64,000 nt of DNA from Diphasiastrum complanatum (lineage: Eukaryota > Streptophyta > Lycopodiopsida > Lycopodiales > Lycopodiaceae): NCBI GenBank assembly GCA_029204225.1, contig CM055097.1, positions 29,189,192-29,253,191 of the forward strand. The letters run 5' to 3'. Made by a program: the position numbers and the translations under genes. The notes under the pieces were generated by a model. That model had not been told where the DNA came from. It ran no database searches and saw only the letters and a list, made by a program, of their open reading frames with translations. Numbering within the stretch: position 1 is the stretch's first letter; every line of letters begins with the position of its first letter. Below are positions 20,346 through 35,300 of this stretch, in pieces.

Positions 20346-23300
20346 TATATCCGATCTGATGCATCCCCAAACCTACTCATATAGTGCCATGACAGCCAAT
20401 ATTTGGGTACCTTGTAGGGTGTTCTTTTTTCTTGCATGTTATGGAGGCCGTAGGCAACTGTTTTAAGCAATCTCAGTTGCTAAGATTGTCTGCATTGGTT
20501 CCAACTACGTTGCCCTGAAGCTATTTTGCATAGGTTTGAGGTGGTAAGAGAGTTGTAAGCTGATTTCTAGTTGCCTCTATTGCTCAAGTCACATTTGTTG
20601 GGGCTCTCATTACTTAATGGCAGGACACAATGCATTGCTTTGTGCCAAGTGATCATTGACGAGCAATCTTTCCATTTTATATGTATAGATGCTTAGAGGA
20701 AAGATGCAGTTTCAAGAAGGAGCTAATTCTTAAGATAGAGCAAAGTTATTAGGTGAAAATAGCAAATATAGTTGAAGAGGGAGTGTGAAAATTTGTCAGC
20801 ATTGTCACCAACAAGGCATTGAGTTGTGAGGGCATGGAGGCTGCCTATGATTGACTTCCCTAGCATTGTATAGATTCCATGTGCTGCGCATTGTAGCCAA
20901 CATCTAGTGCAAGCAACAAAATTGCAGTAGCTTCTGACTGGGTAGTACAAGTTGTCATGTGATTTGCAACATGAACTATGATGCAAATTGTTTTGCCTTG
21001 CTCATGCGGGAGATTGGTAGCTTTCCATGAGCGTCATGCATCAAGTCGACAACTATGTCAATTGATCCCTTCATCAGTTGGAAGCATCCTACTTTGGCCA
21101 TGTTTTGTACTTACAATAATCTTTGTTTTAACTTCGTTGCACTCAAGCAAATCCTTGTAGTGTGAGCTGAGTTGTTCGGTGTTTCATTATTAAGCAGTCT
21201 TAACCTCCAACTAGTTCGAATCAGTACCGGTTTGAATCGGCCAGATTCAAACCCAAAAAAAAGGACAGCCAAAAAAGCATTAATTTCCTCTAACAGATAC
21301 TCACTTGATGTTTATCTTGAATGGTGTTGTAGTTGGCATAGTTACAGATCTTGAGGCATTAAAAACGGTAAAGCTCTCTAATGCAGGTGAACTATCCTAT
21401 TGTCCAAGGGCCTACTCATAGGTGTTTGATGGTGTATTTAGTTGTCATAGATTTGACTATTGATGTGTCCTTGCTATTGGCTACCAACTACCATGTTTGA
21501 AGTTTCGAACCAATTTTGAAAAGCTCTTTAATTTTCTTTAGTTATAAGTTCTATTATCGTGCATTGAAGCCCCTAATTTGATTCTAATGTTCGAACACTA
21601 GGTGTCTTGTTATCACTAATCAAGCACCTACTAATATGTTTCAAAACAATTTGAAGATTCGAACAAGATTTTACAGTATCATATTTGAAGCGCTACCATT
21701 CAAGAATGCTATTTCCTTCAAAACTCATTGTGATGTGACTATGTGTAGTTGCGACATTTGTAGTCATGTTAAGAAAACAAACCATGAGGATTCAAACGTG
21801 ATTCAAAAGGTGAAATCTAATCAACCAATGAAACATTAAACTAGACAAACATAATAGTATACTACAAACCTAAACAAGCAGTACTTATATGCCTTGATAC
21901 AAAATGATTCACAAAACCTAAACTTATCATTTTATGGAAACCTGGCAATTGTTGCATAGTGTTGGCTACAAAAACGAAATTGTCAATGGATCTTTGAATG
22001 AATGTCCCTTGAATCTTGCAACAGTTTTTTACTTTTCTACTTTGAATTTAAGTCATTGTATACAATCAGATTTAAACATGGGGAGATCTATTGAACACAT
22101 GGAATCTTTACAAGTTTACACTAAAAGATCTTTGCGATCAATTTCGGAGCTGGACTTGATCGTAATGAATGTTTGTTGCACTATACAGAAGGACTTCATA
22201 AACACATTATAAATGTTCTTGAAGCCGATCTTGAATATTAGTGCTAATAGATCTTAAGCGAACACTCTAAATAATGGATCGTGTATTTGTACTGTGCAAA
22301 AACCATTTGTTCATGCCAATAATTCTAGCAAGCCATGGAAAGACACCAATGTGGTCCAACGGTTGTGGACTCTCAACAATTTCTTTTGGTATAGGAACAC
22401 ATATGAGCATGGCAAGGTTTTGTTTGACAAGTGCTGTTTTATTGGTAGTGTCCAATTTTTTTGAGAAAATGGTTTTGAGACTTTCATTATGATGTGGGTA
22501 TGGTTATAGCGAGCTTCATACTAGATTTCTTAGTCACTAATCTCAAGAGATGCTCTTTGAAACAAACAACCACTGTTGTAGCCTAAAATCAAAAATTCTT
22601 ACAGTTAGTTCCAAGGTTTGAATTTGGGGACGTATTCTCAGTGAAATCTTATACGTATGGACTCCAACCTCAGATCAAAAGGGAAGCTTCTTTACAGCTA
22701 GATTAACAATTACAAACAATAATGCAATATGTATTCAATTGGAAGGCAAGGGAGAAAGGAGCAACATTGGAGGCAAAGGAGAGAAGAAATGAGCTGAAGA
22801 AACAAACAATGAGCATCATTGGAAGCAAAGGAAAGAGAAGAGAAGAGAGTGCAGCATTGGAAGTAAAAGAAAGGGTAAAGAATGAAGAAGAAAGAAGGAA
22901 ACGAGAACAGGCAAAGGAAAGATAACAAAAGAAACGGGATGAGCAGATACGAACATTAATGAGTCAACTGTGGAAAAAGGTGAAATCAAAAAGTGCATTC
23001 AGCCTTGATTGCTTGGCATTGCGAGACGAGCACAGAAAGCAAGCTAGAAAGGACGCGCAAAACTGAACCGTGACAGTCTTGAAGTTTAGCATCAAAAGCT
23101 AAAGCAAAGGCAGACTAGGCTGAAGAAGCCCAAGTGTAGGAGTGGTGAACATCATGAGGATAAAAGCTTGGAGGTCGTGAAAAGAGTAGTCGTGAACCAT
23201 CTGACAGTCATAGAAGAAGACAGAAAGAAGTGCTGATTTTCAAAAGGTACATCGTAAAGCAATCACATGAACTAGTGCCTGAAAGGCATCGATACATACC

Positions 23301-24291
23301 TGACAGGGTGGGAATGCATTCACAAAGGCTACTGAAATTACATGTGAAGGAGGAAGCAATATCATGAGAGAATATTCTAGGAAATTTCAACCTGAAAAGT
23401 AAGGGTTTGCAGCTGGGTGGGACAACCTTGTGCTAAGGCTAAAGTCCTACATTGAAAGGATCAACCCCTTATCTGAAGGAATCAACATAAAAAGTAAAAA
23501 AATGGCCCCAATACCTGAAAGTGTGGCCCAAAATTTTCAGAGCTAACCCTTTATTGAATCAAGACAAGTAGAGAGGGACAGCCCCTAACCGAGGATGTCT
23601 CTAAAAGTAAAAGAAAAAGAGCTTCCCATAGTGTAAAAAAAGTTAGAAACGTAGAAAATTGACAAAGATTAGACACTAGAATCTTGTCTCACAAATTTCC
23701 AAACTATACGACGTTTAAAATATCTTATTCAATAGATTAAAAATATTAGGCATAGTTCAAACGACAACCAAATTCCTCTCCTACAATCACGAGCCATTAA
23801 ATACTCTTTCATCAATGAACACGGGAGTCAAAATGAATGCTTCTATGTTACCATAAAACAGCATACTCAACCGTAAAATTTTCTTAATCTGAAAACTTCA
23901 AAGTCAAAACTTTAATGGTGACGCTTGGTTCTTTGTACTTGCAATCCGTCAAGAAACAAGACCCAAAGTGATAAGGGTGAACAGCTCCATGTGATTTAAT
24001 AAGTCGGCAAGAAAGAAATTTCACCTAATTAATATGTTGGTATACAAACCGAGGCCACAAGTACAATAGATCACTAGCATGCCTGCCATTCAAGTTTGCA
24101 AGATCACTAGCATCCACCATTGGGACCACACATTGTGGCTTTCTTATTGAAGTCTAACTTCCAAAACATGTAGGTCAAAAAACTATGAAAATAATTCAAA
24201 TCAATCAAGACAGAGTATTATCAATAGAAACTTCCACATTTTGTATAGCTTAATGTCACATCAAAAACAGAAACAAAGTCAAATAAATGAC
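20346..24291. other. Unassigned DNA, probably MDN1 intron
   Basis: About 3.9 kb with no recognisable gene. It contains a Lys/Glu-rich plus-strand ORF (22722-22925, EAKERRNELKKQTM) with more charged sequence after its stop, and a minus-strand ORF (22455-22267, PIPKEIVESPQPLDHIGVF) that I do not recognise. Around 21210-21255 the words GTTCGAATC and GGTTTGAATCGG resemble a stretch at 62748-62780, probably an old dispersed repeat. If MDN1 continues to lower coordinates, all of this is intron. Confidence 0.4.
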
Positions 24292-24412
24292 CTTTATCAA
24301 TGTAAAATGGGTGAATTCCGAATCTTCCAAGTGAAGAGTCTAGTTGGATCTGAGGCGGGCAATAATTGCCATCTTCACTCCAAATGGCACCCTTGTTATC
24401 TACCTCTTCAAC
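24292..24412 (-). CDS. MDN1: MDN1 exon, lead-in to AAA5
   Basis: Acceptor ATCTAG before 24412, donor AAAG-GTCATT after 24292; phase 0 in, phase 1 out. Encodes VEEVDNKGAIWSEDGNY and SLGRFGIHPFYIDKG, the conserved strand before the AAA5 core. This is the last exon I can place; the AAA5 P-loop exon is not found below it. Confidence 0.88.
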
Positions 24413-27400
24413 CTAGATCCTCAAAAGCCAGAAAGAAAAATCAATAAGTACCAATCTTAAGTCAAGGTTCAAAATTACAAGACAATTCTAGTAGAAATGT
24501 TTTATTCCATGCGTCTTTATCTCCATGCACACCACACATGCATAGATTTCTTTATGAAGGGAAAATGTCACTCCTCTAGAGGAGATAGAGAAAATTGAAA
24601 TATTTTTTAAGCAATAAAGAAACAACATTAACATAGATACATCAAACAACACTCCCATGTGTCAAATAGAAACTAGACAAAAGCCTTCTACACACTAAAC
24701 ATTCTAAGACTTCCTTGGTAGCACAATGTGTTTGCAACAAAAAGACGAGGTCATTACTACTGGTAATGCTTGTAAAAGTTGTTGGACACATTCATTCTTT
24801 CTCTTCTGACCTCCTGAAGCTGACAACCCTGTCCCTGTATCAAGAAAAACCATGTCACACGAGTCACAATCAAAAGACTTACAGAAACAATTACCCCAAA
24901 CAACCAAATTGCATCGATCCTACATCAACCACTTAGCTATGTGACTAACTTAATTTGATGCATTTGAGCAGAAATTTGAAAAACTGTAACTTGGAGCATA
25001 TACTTAAAAAAACCCTTTTATGTTACAAATTCTAATAACATTGTCCCAAAACACCATACTGTCATACAATACGTCACCTATCTATGACAAATTTGATGCA
25101 ATTTAAAAGTTTATGGATTACCAAAAGAGAACAATGTCAATCATTGCAAATTTCAACATGTACAGCAAAGTACTCAAGGGTTAGAGATTAGAATTACTAG
25201 ATACACTTGGAGAAGTACGGTAACATGGGAAATGACCTAAAAAGAACAACTATAATATCCCAACTTGAATGAATTACATTTACAAACTGTCATCTGCATG
25301 AGAAGCACACCCTATATTAGGACGCAAGTATATGTAAACAGTTCCTAGAAAGAGAACAAACAAATTACAAAAAGATGGAGTCCCTGCAACTAGTAAAGAC
25401 TAGAAATTCAAAAGTCAAATATTTAAGAGATGTAAGTAGTGGTAGAAGTTCCCCATTGTAGGAGAATAATGATTCCATATTTTCAAAAAAAGGCACAAAA
25501 GGACCATGTCCGAGGTGAAGAAAGTGAAAGTGGTCGGCCGGGGAGAGATGGAGATGGGTGTGTCTGTGGGTGCAGTATATAAAGTAGTGGCATATGTAGT
25601 CTAGGTATGAAGGTCGGTGAGGGGAGGTGGGGTACGGGCAAGGAATTCCCTCCAGAAGGCACCAGTGGAGGAACTGCAAAGGGAATCGACTAAGCTTTTC
25701 CCTTTTTGGGTTTCATACACTCGTTTCTTCCGACGAAGGGCAAAATGGAAAGATCAACGAGCTGCAGGAAGGAGATGTGTGTCATGAGATCTAGCTTGGG
25801 TGACTTGGAGATGATGAGAACGACACTCGGCGTCAAAAACTAGGGAGGTCGGATAGGGTGTGGCGAAGTGGGTGGACGTCGATGTGGTTTAGAGGGGAAG
25901 GAAAGGATGCAGCAGTATGGAGTGAAGTGGTAAGGAAGCTAGCTTGAGTTTCCAATGGTGTGTGGTGTGGAACATGACAAAAAAATGAGCTGAAGGCCTC
26001 CTGGTATGTCGGGATGTGGGAGCGATCATAAGTGTATTTGGGTGCTCGAGGAATAAGTGGAGTAATGGGTGGACGGGAAATCGGGATGGATCCGGATAGG
26101 AAGGAGTGATCAGAGAGGGTAGTCGGAAGAATGTGGAAATCAGACATAAGTGGGATAAAAGCTGGTGACCCCATGAGATAGTCGACAACATTGTTTCCTC
26201 CGCTGTGTGGGTGGCAAGTGAGAAGGACATACCCCCGATCTGTAAACCTGACAATGTCTACTGAGAGATCAGCATAAGGAGAACCTGATCCGTCCGCGAA
26301 GGAGGGGGACTTTGGAAGGAAGTAACTTGCTGCAATAAAGAGATCTCTATCCAAACCAATATCTCGTCCGGTGATATGAACCCACATGTATCGTGTCTAT
26401 GCGTCATGTCTAATAAACTCTATAACTGACTGTAGTGACTCTCGATAAAGACATGCAACTCCACCTGAACCCCCACAGCTCGTTGATCGGGCAAATGTGG
26501 GTAGTCCTCGCTCTGGGCTCTCGTGTGTATCCATAAAAAAAGGTATATCTCTGTCTGTGATGAAATCGGAAGATCTCCGGCCGTGGATGATGAGGGGTAT
26601 GTCGTGGATGATGAGTGTATGCCATGACAATTCCATACTCCGAGATGTAGGTGGTGCGGAAGGTGTGGGAGGGGTCCCGGGATGCGCCCATGCCAGGGTA
26701 CCCCAATTTCCTATAGGCTGTTTCCGGATGCAGTACCATCGAGGTACCGAACAACTCCATCTCGATAAATCACCCGTCTTCCGGTAGCTATGGCGGTTTG
26801 GAATGCTTGACGTCTTTCTTCAACTTGGATATAGGTAAGGTCATCATCCATGAAGATTTTGGTGCCTTTCAATTTGGCTCTTTGTCGCAAGGTTTCTTTA
26901 CGATACGTATGTGACATAAAGCGAAGGATCAAAGTAATGGTGTCCTTCTTAGTGCGCCATGCTGTATCCAAACCACTTGCATTATGTCCTAGGGTAGTAC
27001 ATAAAAATCTTTTTGCTTCTTCGATGGCGTTTTGGGTGTCAACGATGCCTCGTACCCTGATATGAAGAGCCTTGGAATCTCAAAGTTTTTCATCCATAAG
27101 AGTAGCAGAAATGAATGATGAGAAGGGGGCAGACTTACTTTTGCCATCGGCTGTCCACGGTGGGCTCGTACTTTTGTCCTTGGTGAGGATGGAAGCCCAT
27201 GATTTGGTGGAGTCTTTGTGTTGGCTCAGTTGCTATTCCAGATCTTGTAGCTTCGTCATTGTCTCTTTTTGCGGCTGGGAACCATGTTTGTTATCTATCT
27301 CTGTCCGAAGTTGTTGGTTCTCTGTACGTAGGTGGATGACTTCCAATTTCAAGCGTCTGCTGTCAGTTCTTTCAGTTGGTAGAGTAGTATCAGATAGTGT

Positions 27401-30400
27401 CAGATACTGCTGCTGCTGAAAAAAGACGTAATACGACCTGTATCAGGAGGCCGTCGCTGACGTCATCTAGGAGGGTGAAAATTGTGTACTCTCGTAACAA
27501 GGCGAGAAGTGTGAACTGCAGCATGACTATGAGTGATACACTGTCTCTGACATCGGTGAGGTGGTATGTCGTCGTCATCCTCGTCGGGCCGAGTCCGTCT
27601 CCTGGTGAAGAAAGACGTAATCTGAGCCTAAGAGCTAGGATGTGGCTGGTGAGCTGTCTGGTACATATCCTGGCGCAGCAAGACCATCTCTTGTAGCATA
27701 AGTACAACACAGCGAGAGTCCTCATATCCCATCAGTGCTCTAAGTGTAGTAGGCATGTCACGGAATAAACAATGATATCTCCCTCTAATCTCATAATATA
27801 TGGGGCATCTGAAGATGAAATGCTCCTCGGACTCTATCTCATGTAGGGGACACAATAGGCATAGTCTCTCCTCTCGTGGTGTACCCTGGAATCTGCCTGT
27901 CTCAATAGCCAACTGATGTGAGGAGATTCTGAACTATCCCAAAATGAAACAGAGACCGTGTGATAGTCCAGAAGACAAATAGTTAGGTAAAACTGGAAGA
28001 CCAGTGGCATCCTGCACTAGAAAGTGAGTCCGGTAGTAGTCAAGCTTAACCCCCAGCGGGGACGCCAGGTACGATCGAGATATGCTCTGTATAAAAAACG
28101 TCTAAAGTACTGGTGTGTACCCAAAGGGAGATCAGTGATAGTGATACCAAATGCTTCCATGAGGAAGTGTGATGCCTGAGAGAACGATGATAGCCGGTAT
28201 CCCTGAGTCTGAAGGTGATGAGAGGACCTGAGAGCAATCCGCGTATATCTCTGCTCGGTATCAGGAAGTGCCTGAGCTCACTGGATGTACGTGATAAGCT
28301 GGAAGGCAGCCTCAAACAAGGCTGAGGGGGTGACGATGGTGTCAAACAGTCTGCACTTACTCGGAGCATCTCAAATAGACTTACAGAAGCAGAATCTCTC
28401 CAACTGGACTAGGGAAGAGTGGCCCTTCCCAAGTCTAGAAGTAGCCGCCTGTCTCATACTGAAGGTAGGACCAGAGAAGAGCACGCCCAGGTAAGTGTAT
28501 AAAGAAACCACCTCTAGGGACTGTCCATCGAAGGTAACCTCCTGGCGCTGCATGAAGGCCCAAGAGGTATTGAAGACCATAACTTTGGTCTTCGAGAGGT
28601 TCACCCCTAAACCCCACTGAGTACAAAAAGTGTGTAAACAGTCCAACTGTCTCTGTAATCCCTCTCTGGTACGAGAGACCACATCATCCGCATAGAGAAG
28701 GATGGCAATCAAAACGTCTCCCAGCCCACAACCGTCCCCACCACAATGAGAGATAACCTGCTCTAGCTCGTCAATATATAATCCAAAGAGAACTGGTGAG
28801 AGAGAGCATCCTTGCTTAACCCCAATAGTGCTCCAGATCTACTCAGAAATGCCACTACCATGACGAAAGCAACCCAAACCCTCTCATAGAGAGCCATGAC
28901 AGCTACAAGAGTAATATTTGTAGAGAAACCTAGGTCTCGGAGTCTCTGGATAAGTAAAGAGCGTGGAACAGAATCAAAGGCTTTCATGAAGTCCACAAAA
29001 CAACAGTAAACCTTTTCTTTCCTGTGTCTAGCTTCCTCAATGATGGTGCGGAGTGTGAAAATGTGATCTGTAGTGGAATAATGAGCGCGGAACCCTGCCT
29101 AACCCAAAGCCTGTAATCTCCTAGACTCTGCTTCTGAGCTAACTGCAGACTGGAGGATGACGCCATATATCTTCGCGAGGACATGTCCAATCATAATTGT
29201 ACGGTAATTACCAGGTACCATGGGGTCACCGTTTTTATGGATAAGATGTATGATGTTGGTGCACCAAGAGGATGGGAAGCCCTCAACAACAGCATGGCTA
29301 AGGAGAGTGGATAATGTAGGGGCAAGGGTATCGGGGGCGTGAATCAATAGCTCAGACTCAAGATCTTCAATGTCTCTGGTGCGGTGGGTTTTCAGCTTTT
29401 TGATTGCTGCCCGAACCAAGTCAGGGGTGAAGAAGGTGAAGTCTGAAGGTCTAGGAGAGATGGAGATGGGCGTATCAGTGGGTATAGTGTAAAGCTGGGT
29501 AGCATAGTCAGTCCAAATATGTAAATCGACTAGAAGAGGGGGAGGGGCACGAGGGATAAACTCACGCCAAAAGGCACCAGAGGAGGAGCTGTGAAGGAGG
29601 TTCACAAGACGATTTCCTTCGGAGTCGTCATAGGCACGTTTTTTGCGACGGAGTGTGCGGTTGTACAATTGCCGTGAAAAGCGGAGAAGATCGCGAGCGT
29701 GGAAACGAGCATATGTACAGAGTGGTGAAGGGATCGGCATTCCGCATCATACCACGGTGGGTGGAAAGGTCGTGATGATCGAGGATGGACTAGTTTGTGT
29801 TTATGAGGTTTAGAGGGAAAAGCCAAAGTAGCCACAGAGTGGAGATAGGTGGTGAGGAAGGCGGCTTGTGACTCCAGTGATTCACTATGTGGAAAAGAGT
29901 GAAGTAAGGAGGTGAGGGATTCCTGGTAGAGTGGGATAGAGAGGGGATGGAAGGTGTATTTGGGTGCACGGGGAAGGGTGGTGGACTAGTGTTGAAGTTG
30001 TGGTGGTGGGAGGTGGCCAGTAGCGAAGGATAGGAACGAATGATCAGAGAGGGTGGTATGGGAGATACGGAAGCTGTGAATGAGAGGAATGGATGACGGT
30101 GACCCAATGAGGTAATCAACCACACTATGACCACCACTGTGAGGGTGACACGTATAGCTGCCAGAGTTAGGCCAGTGAGGTAGGCCATTATAAATGGCTA
30201 ACTCATGTGCCTCACCAAACTGCAACAGGTACTCACCATATGAAGTAATAGGTCCCGGTCCATCATCGGAGATCCTGGTGATCCCCAAGCTGTCACTATC
30301 CAGGGCATGAACTCACAGCTGATCTGTAGCATCATGGAACTCTGTCTGTCGTGAAGCTGTCCGGGCATTAAAATCCCCAGTGAGGAAAATATGCCCCTGC

Positions 30401-32257
30401 TCTGCAAATCTGATGATATCCACCGAAAGGTTCAAGTAAGGTGAGCCAACATCCTCAGCAAAGGAGGAGGACTCTGGAGGAAAATAGCAGGCAGCAATGA
30501 AGACGTCCCTGTCCAAACCAAGCGCTCGTCCTATGATACGAAGCCAAATATACCGTGCATGCTCATCATGCCTGACGAACTCAAACATCTGATGAAGGGA
30601 CTCTCTGTAGAGACAAGCCACTCCTCCCAAACCACGGCCACTGGCTCATCTAGTCTCAGATCTGTATACTGAATCCCATCTGTATCCCGGGAAGACGGGT
30701 AAACCGCGCACCTGGCTCTCGTGAGTCTCCATAAAAAACAATAGGTCTCGTCCAGTGATAAAGTCAATCAGATCACCTGCTGTAGAGGATGAGTGGATGC
30801 CATCACAATTCCATACCCCAATCTGAAGATGGTATGGATGGGGCCCCGGGATGCTCCCACCAATCCCGGGGGCCCCGAATTCCTAGCTCTGGGAACGGCT
30901 AGGGGTGCCAGCAACAAATCGTATCTAACCATCTCGATATATGACTCGTCTACCAGTCTCTCAAGACGCCTGGAAGGCTTTTCACCTCTCCTCAACCTGG
31001 ATGTAGGTAAGATCGTCATCCATAAATATGGCAGTGCCACGTAACTAGGCTCTAAAGCGTAAGGCCTCTTTGCGGCTGTCTAGTGATGTGAAGCGGATGA
31101 TCAGTGTAGCTGCATCCCTGGTGGTCCTCCAAGCTGTATCTAGCCCATCTGTCACATGTCCTAGAGTGGTCTCGAGAAATCTCGTAGCTTCATCCTGGCA
31201 TCCTGTGTGTCCGGTATCCCACGAACCCTGATGTTATGAGCTTTTTGCTCCCTTGACCGCTCTTCCGAAATGGTGGCTGAGATAACTGAGGAAATGGGAG
31301 CGCTAGGTTTGGTGCCTTTCTTCAAGACTGCTGCCCATGAATCTTTATGTTGTTCAATTTTGTGTTCGAGCTCCCATATCATGGTGGTGTGCGTTTCCGA
31401 GGCTGCAACTTGCCTATCGTTGATCATGTGCTCCAGTGAGGCGACTTTAGACTGCAACAGGTTCTTTTACTAAGGAGACCACTACTTCTTTCAAAGGTGT
31501 AAGTTCTTGCTTCAAGAGCTGTAAATCTGCTCTCATTTGGTCAGCTTCCCAAGAGGAAAAGAGTTCAACTAATTTAGAGGGAGTGTAGGGAATGGGTGCG
31601 GTGGCAAGAGTTGTGGATTGGTGTGAGGACGGTGTGGAAGAGGAGGATGAAAGAGAAGCACCGTTCTTGGCAGCCGCAGCAAGGAGTACTGTTGAGGTGG
31701 CAGCAATGGCGTGGAGGGAGATGGGTGAGGTAGCGAGGGGGGTGGGTGAGGTAGCGAGGGGGGGGTGGGTGAGGTAGCGTGGAGGGAGATGGGTGAGATA
31801 GCGAGGGGGGGAAGTGAGGTAGCCGCGAGGGAGGGGGTGGGTGAGGTAGCAACGAGGGAGGGGGTGGGTGAGGTAGCAGCGAGGGAGGGGATGGGTAATG
31901 TAGCAGCGAGGGAGGGGATGGGTAATGTAGCAGCGAGAGGGATGGGGGATGTATCGAAGGGGGGTGGGTGAGGGGATGGGTGGGGTAGCGAGGGGGATGG
32001 GTGAGGTAGTGGGTAGTGTAGCAGCGAGGGAGGTGGTGGGTGAGGTAGCAAGGGGGGTGAGTGAGGTAGCGAGGGGAGGGGGTGAGGTAGAAGGGCGAGG
32101 GGGTAGGACGGTCCTACGGGCAGCACGGGGAGGGACCATCGTTGGCCAGAGAGAGGGCTGGTAGCGATGTCAGATTGCTGGAGAGAGAGGTCGGATCAGC
32201 GCTGGAGCAGCCATGTCAGATCGCTGGAGCAGCAGGCAGCCTTCGCTGGAGGAGCGC

Positions 32258-32310
<53 letters not shown>

Positions 32311-35300
32311 GGCAGATCTAATATACCATCTATCTATAAATTACACATTTTTTTCCCCAAAAAAGAGGATTTAGGGTGTTTTTGGGTTCACTCGTTCTGG
32401 AATGCAGTTGCAGCAGAATGGAGACAGAAATAAATACAGAGAGAGTATTGAAGAGGCATCAAGATTGTCATTATGAAGTCAAAATAGTATAATTAGTAAA
32501 GCTCGGTGTCTCACCTTATTGTTTCCTCAATGTGAAAAAAATTGCAAAAGAAATTACAAAAATAGAGAGAGAGAGAGAGAGCTTTATTAACGTCTTTTGA
32601 TGCCAAACGGCATATAAGACCAATATCTCAAGTATGATATATACTGAAAGGAGCATGTAAATGTCTCCATAAACAAACAACTACTAGCTAAAATAATTGG
32701 TCTATCAAGACCAGATAAAAAACTCTAGAATCTCTCAAATGGTCTAAAATGCTAATGGACGTGGAAGTCCGAAACATGAGGTGTCATATAACTAACTATA
32801 CAATAACCATCCGAACTAGGTGATAGATCATGTCAACACTGAAACGCTGCTGAAGAAAGTAAGTATAGAAGAGGATGCAGGTACTGGTGCTGAAGCGTTG
32901 GGTCTACGCCCATGAGCTCTAGGTCTATGAGGTCTCCTGGTAACTCCAACATGTGATCCGGAGGCAGTACGCTGACGGCGATCACGATGAGAGTCCCGAG
33001 CTAAAATATCTTACTCATCCTCTGATAAAATATTGGCATCTGCTCTAGATCGTCTCCTGGAGAAAAAGGAGGTAATCTGAGTCTGCTGGGAGTCATGGTA
33101 TCCAAAATGATCTCTCTGACAAATATCTCTACGGAGCAGGAACATCTCACGAAGCATCAATGCCACACATCGAGGGTCAACATATGAAATGAGAGAGCGA
33201 AGTGTGACTGGAGCATCCCGGAAAAGATAATGATAGCGTCCACGAATCTCATAATAGACAGGGCATCTGAATAGGAAATGCTCCTCTGACTCCACCTCAC
33301 CTAATGTGCACATATGAGGGATGCCCTGGAATCGCCATGTCTCCACATATAGCTGGTGTGAGGAAACTCTGAACGGTCACCCAATGTAAAGTGGAGGCAG
33401 TGCGAAAGTCCGCTATCCAAAAAACGAGGCAAAACTGGGACCCCAACATTGTCTAGCTCTAGGAAACTGGAGCGATAGAAGTCCGGTTTGACCCCCAAGG
33501 GCCCCCACAAAGTCACTCGAGAATATGCACGATATATAACTCCCCTGATATACTGATGCGAACCCACTGGAAGATCAGAAATGTCAATGTTGTATGTGCG
33601 TAGAAGACGAGAAGCCTGGGAGTACCATGATAGCTGATGACCTTGAAAATGAAGCTGCTGAGAAGACATAAAAGCTATGCGTAGATATCGTGAAACCAGA
33701 AGACTCATCACTCTCTGAATGTATGTGATCAACCTGAAAATAGCCTCAACTCATAGTGGAATGACGGCAAACTCAGCAAGTATAACCTGGTGAGGAACAA
33801 ATGGTTTGGCCCGGATCATGCGCGAAGCATACTGATCTGTAAACGTGAGATGCTAGTCCAGTCTGACTCTGGAATTCCAGTACACCAGGCCTCTACTGCA
33901 TACATAGTTGTGGGTGCAACAATAGTATCAAATAGGTTGCAATTACTCAAAGGACAGGAAAGTGCTCTGATACCATGTTATGAACATAATCACAAATGTT
34001 GATATCAAATGAAGAACAATGGCTAAAGCCCTACAAGCAATAGCTAAGCATAGACAAGAGATCTCCCACGAAGAGCCCAAGTAATACCTATTAGCTGAGA
34101 ATGAATACAATGAATCCTGTATCTAATGTCTAGCCCTATATATACTTTCTAGAGGCCCTTAGTGGAACCTTCTAGAAATTAGGGCAACTAACTGGAATCG
34201 TAAGAATTCAACCCAAAAAAAAAAGTTTGATCTTATTTTCACATTCTCTTCTAGAATAGCTGAAAGGTGAACCTACCAAATGTCATGCCATCCAAGAGCA
34301 CAAGAAAGGCTCCATGGATATACGCTGCATTCCTTCCAATGTCCTTCTCTGCTATATTGATGTAAGACACCCAGGACAAAAGATCCCTTAATGACAGCAA
34401 CCTTCCACTCTCTTGAAATTGCTGGAACCACTGTAAGCAAACCTAAATGATGTTCAAAGGATATCCAAAAACAAGTTCTCCTCACTAGAAAATTTTGTAA
34501 AACTTGAGAGTTTATTTACAAACATATATGGTATATTCACTTGCCTGCCAAAACTGCAAAAGTGGTTCTACAACACATTCAAGGTGGGGCCCCATTAGCC
34601 TGCCAAAAGAAAGTCACTATTGTCAGGTATGAATAGGACATGACTTGATAAAACCTTAAGTTACAAACACTATACGTATTGTGATTATGTCCAAAAAAAC
34701 TGTCATAACACCTGTTCGTTACAATGCTCTTTATGTCATCCATATCATCAATGGAAGGAACCCATATTTCAGTAAAACGATTCCGAAGGGCCGGAGAAAG
34801 TTCCTTCTTTCCAAAGTCACCTCCAGGATTCATGGTAGCCATAAGATGGAAATTGAAATGACCAATGATTTCCTCCAAAGTGGGCCCTCCTTTCTCAGCC
34901 AACACCTACAGCACAAAATGACACACTTACATCACCAGGCGATCCTCTTGGTTATCAAAAAATTCACCTCTTGATTGGTTACATGCAAGGAGAATTAACA
35001 ATACATTCACAAGTTCTGACTTGCTTCGTTAGAAAAGCACTTAACAAAGGTGTCCAAAACTAATGGTCATCTTCACACTAAAAAACGAATGTTACCCAAA
35101 ATTAGGATCAATCAAAGCTATGTAAACTTGAACTACCTTGCTTCTATAGAGTCTTTGAGTGTAACAAGTATAGGGGATTCTCTTCAAATATAACATCTTC
35201 TAGTTTCATACACGATAATTTTGTTTGTTGAATCAAAAATAGTTTCACTAGTTAATCATGACAAAACAAAAATGGCAAAGATTTCAACAATTACAAGAAG

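Larger units (their letters stand above)
27410..32260 (-). mobile_element. LINE family A, near full length, inactive
   Basis: About 4.85 kb. The 5' leader starts directly at a (GA)n tract (32260), then ORF1 (32139 to about 30900), ORF2 with APE endonuclease (30870-29990), connecting region, reverse transcriptase (29450-28370; YADD at 28683-28694) and zf-RVT finger (27912-27640). Many stops and frameshifts interrupt both ORFs. The last ~150-200 bp, with hairpin and CT tail, is missing; the end at about 27410 adjoins another LINE. It gives the order of parts for the family. Confidence 0.9.

Noticed and set aside
31574-32126. Several overlapping Pro/Leu-rich ORFs on both strands at 31.6-32.1 kb
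   Set aside because: These are alternative frames of the repetitive N-terminus of LINE ORF1.
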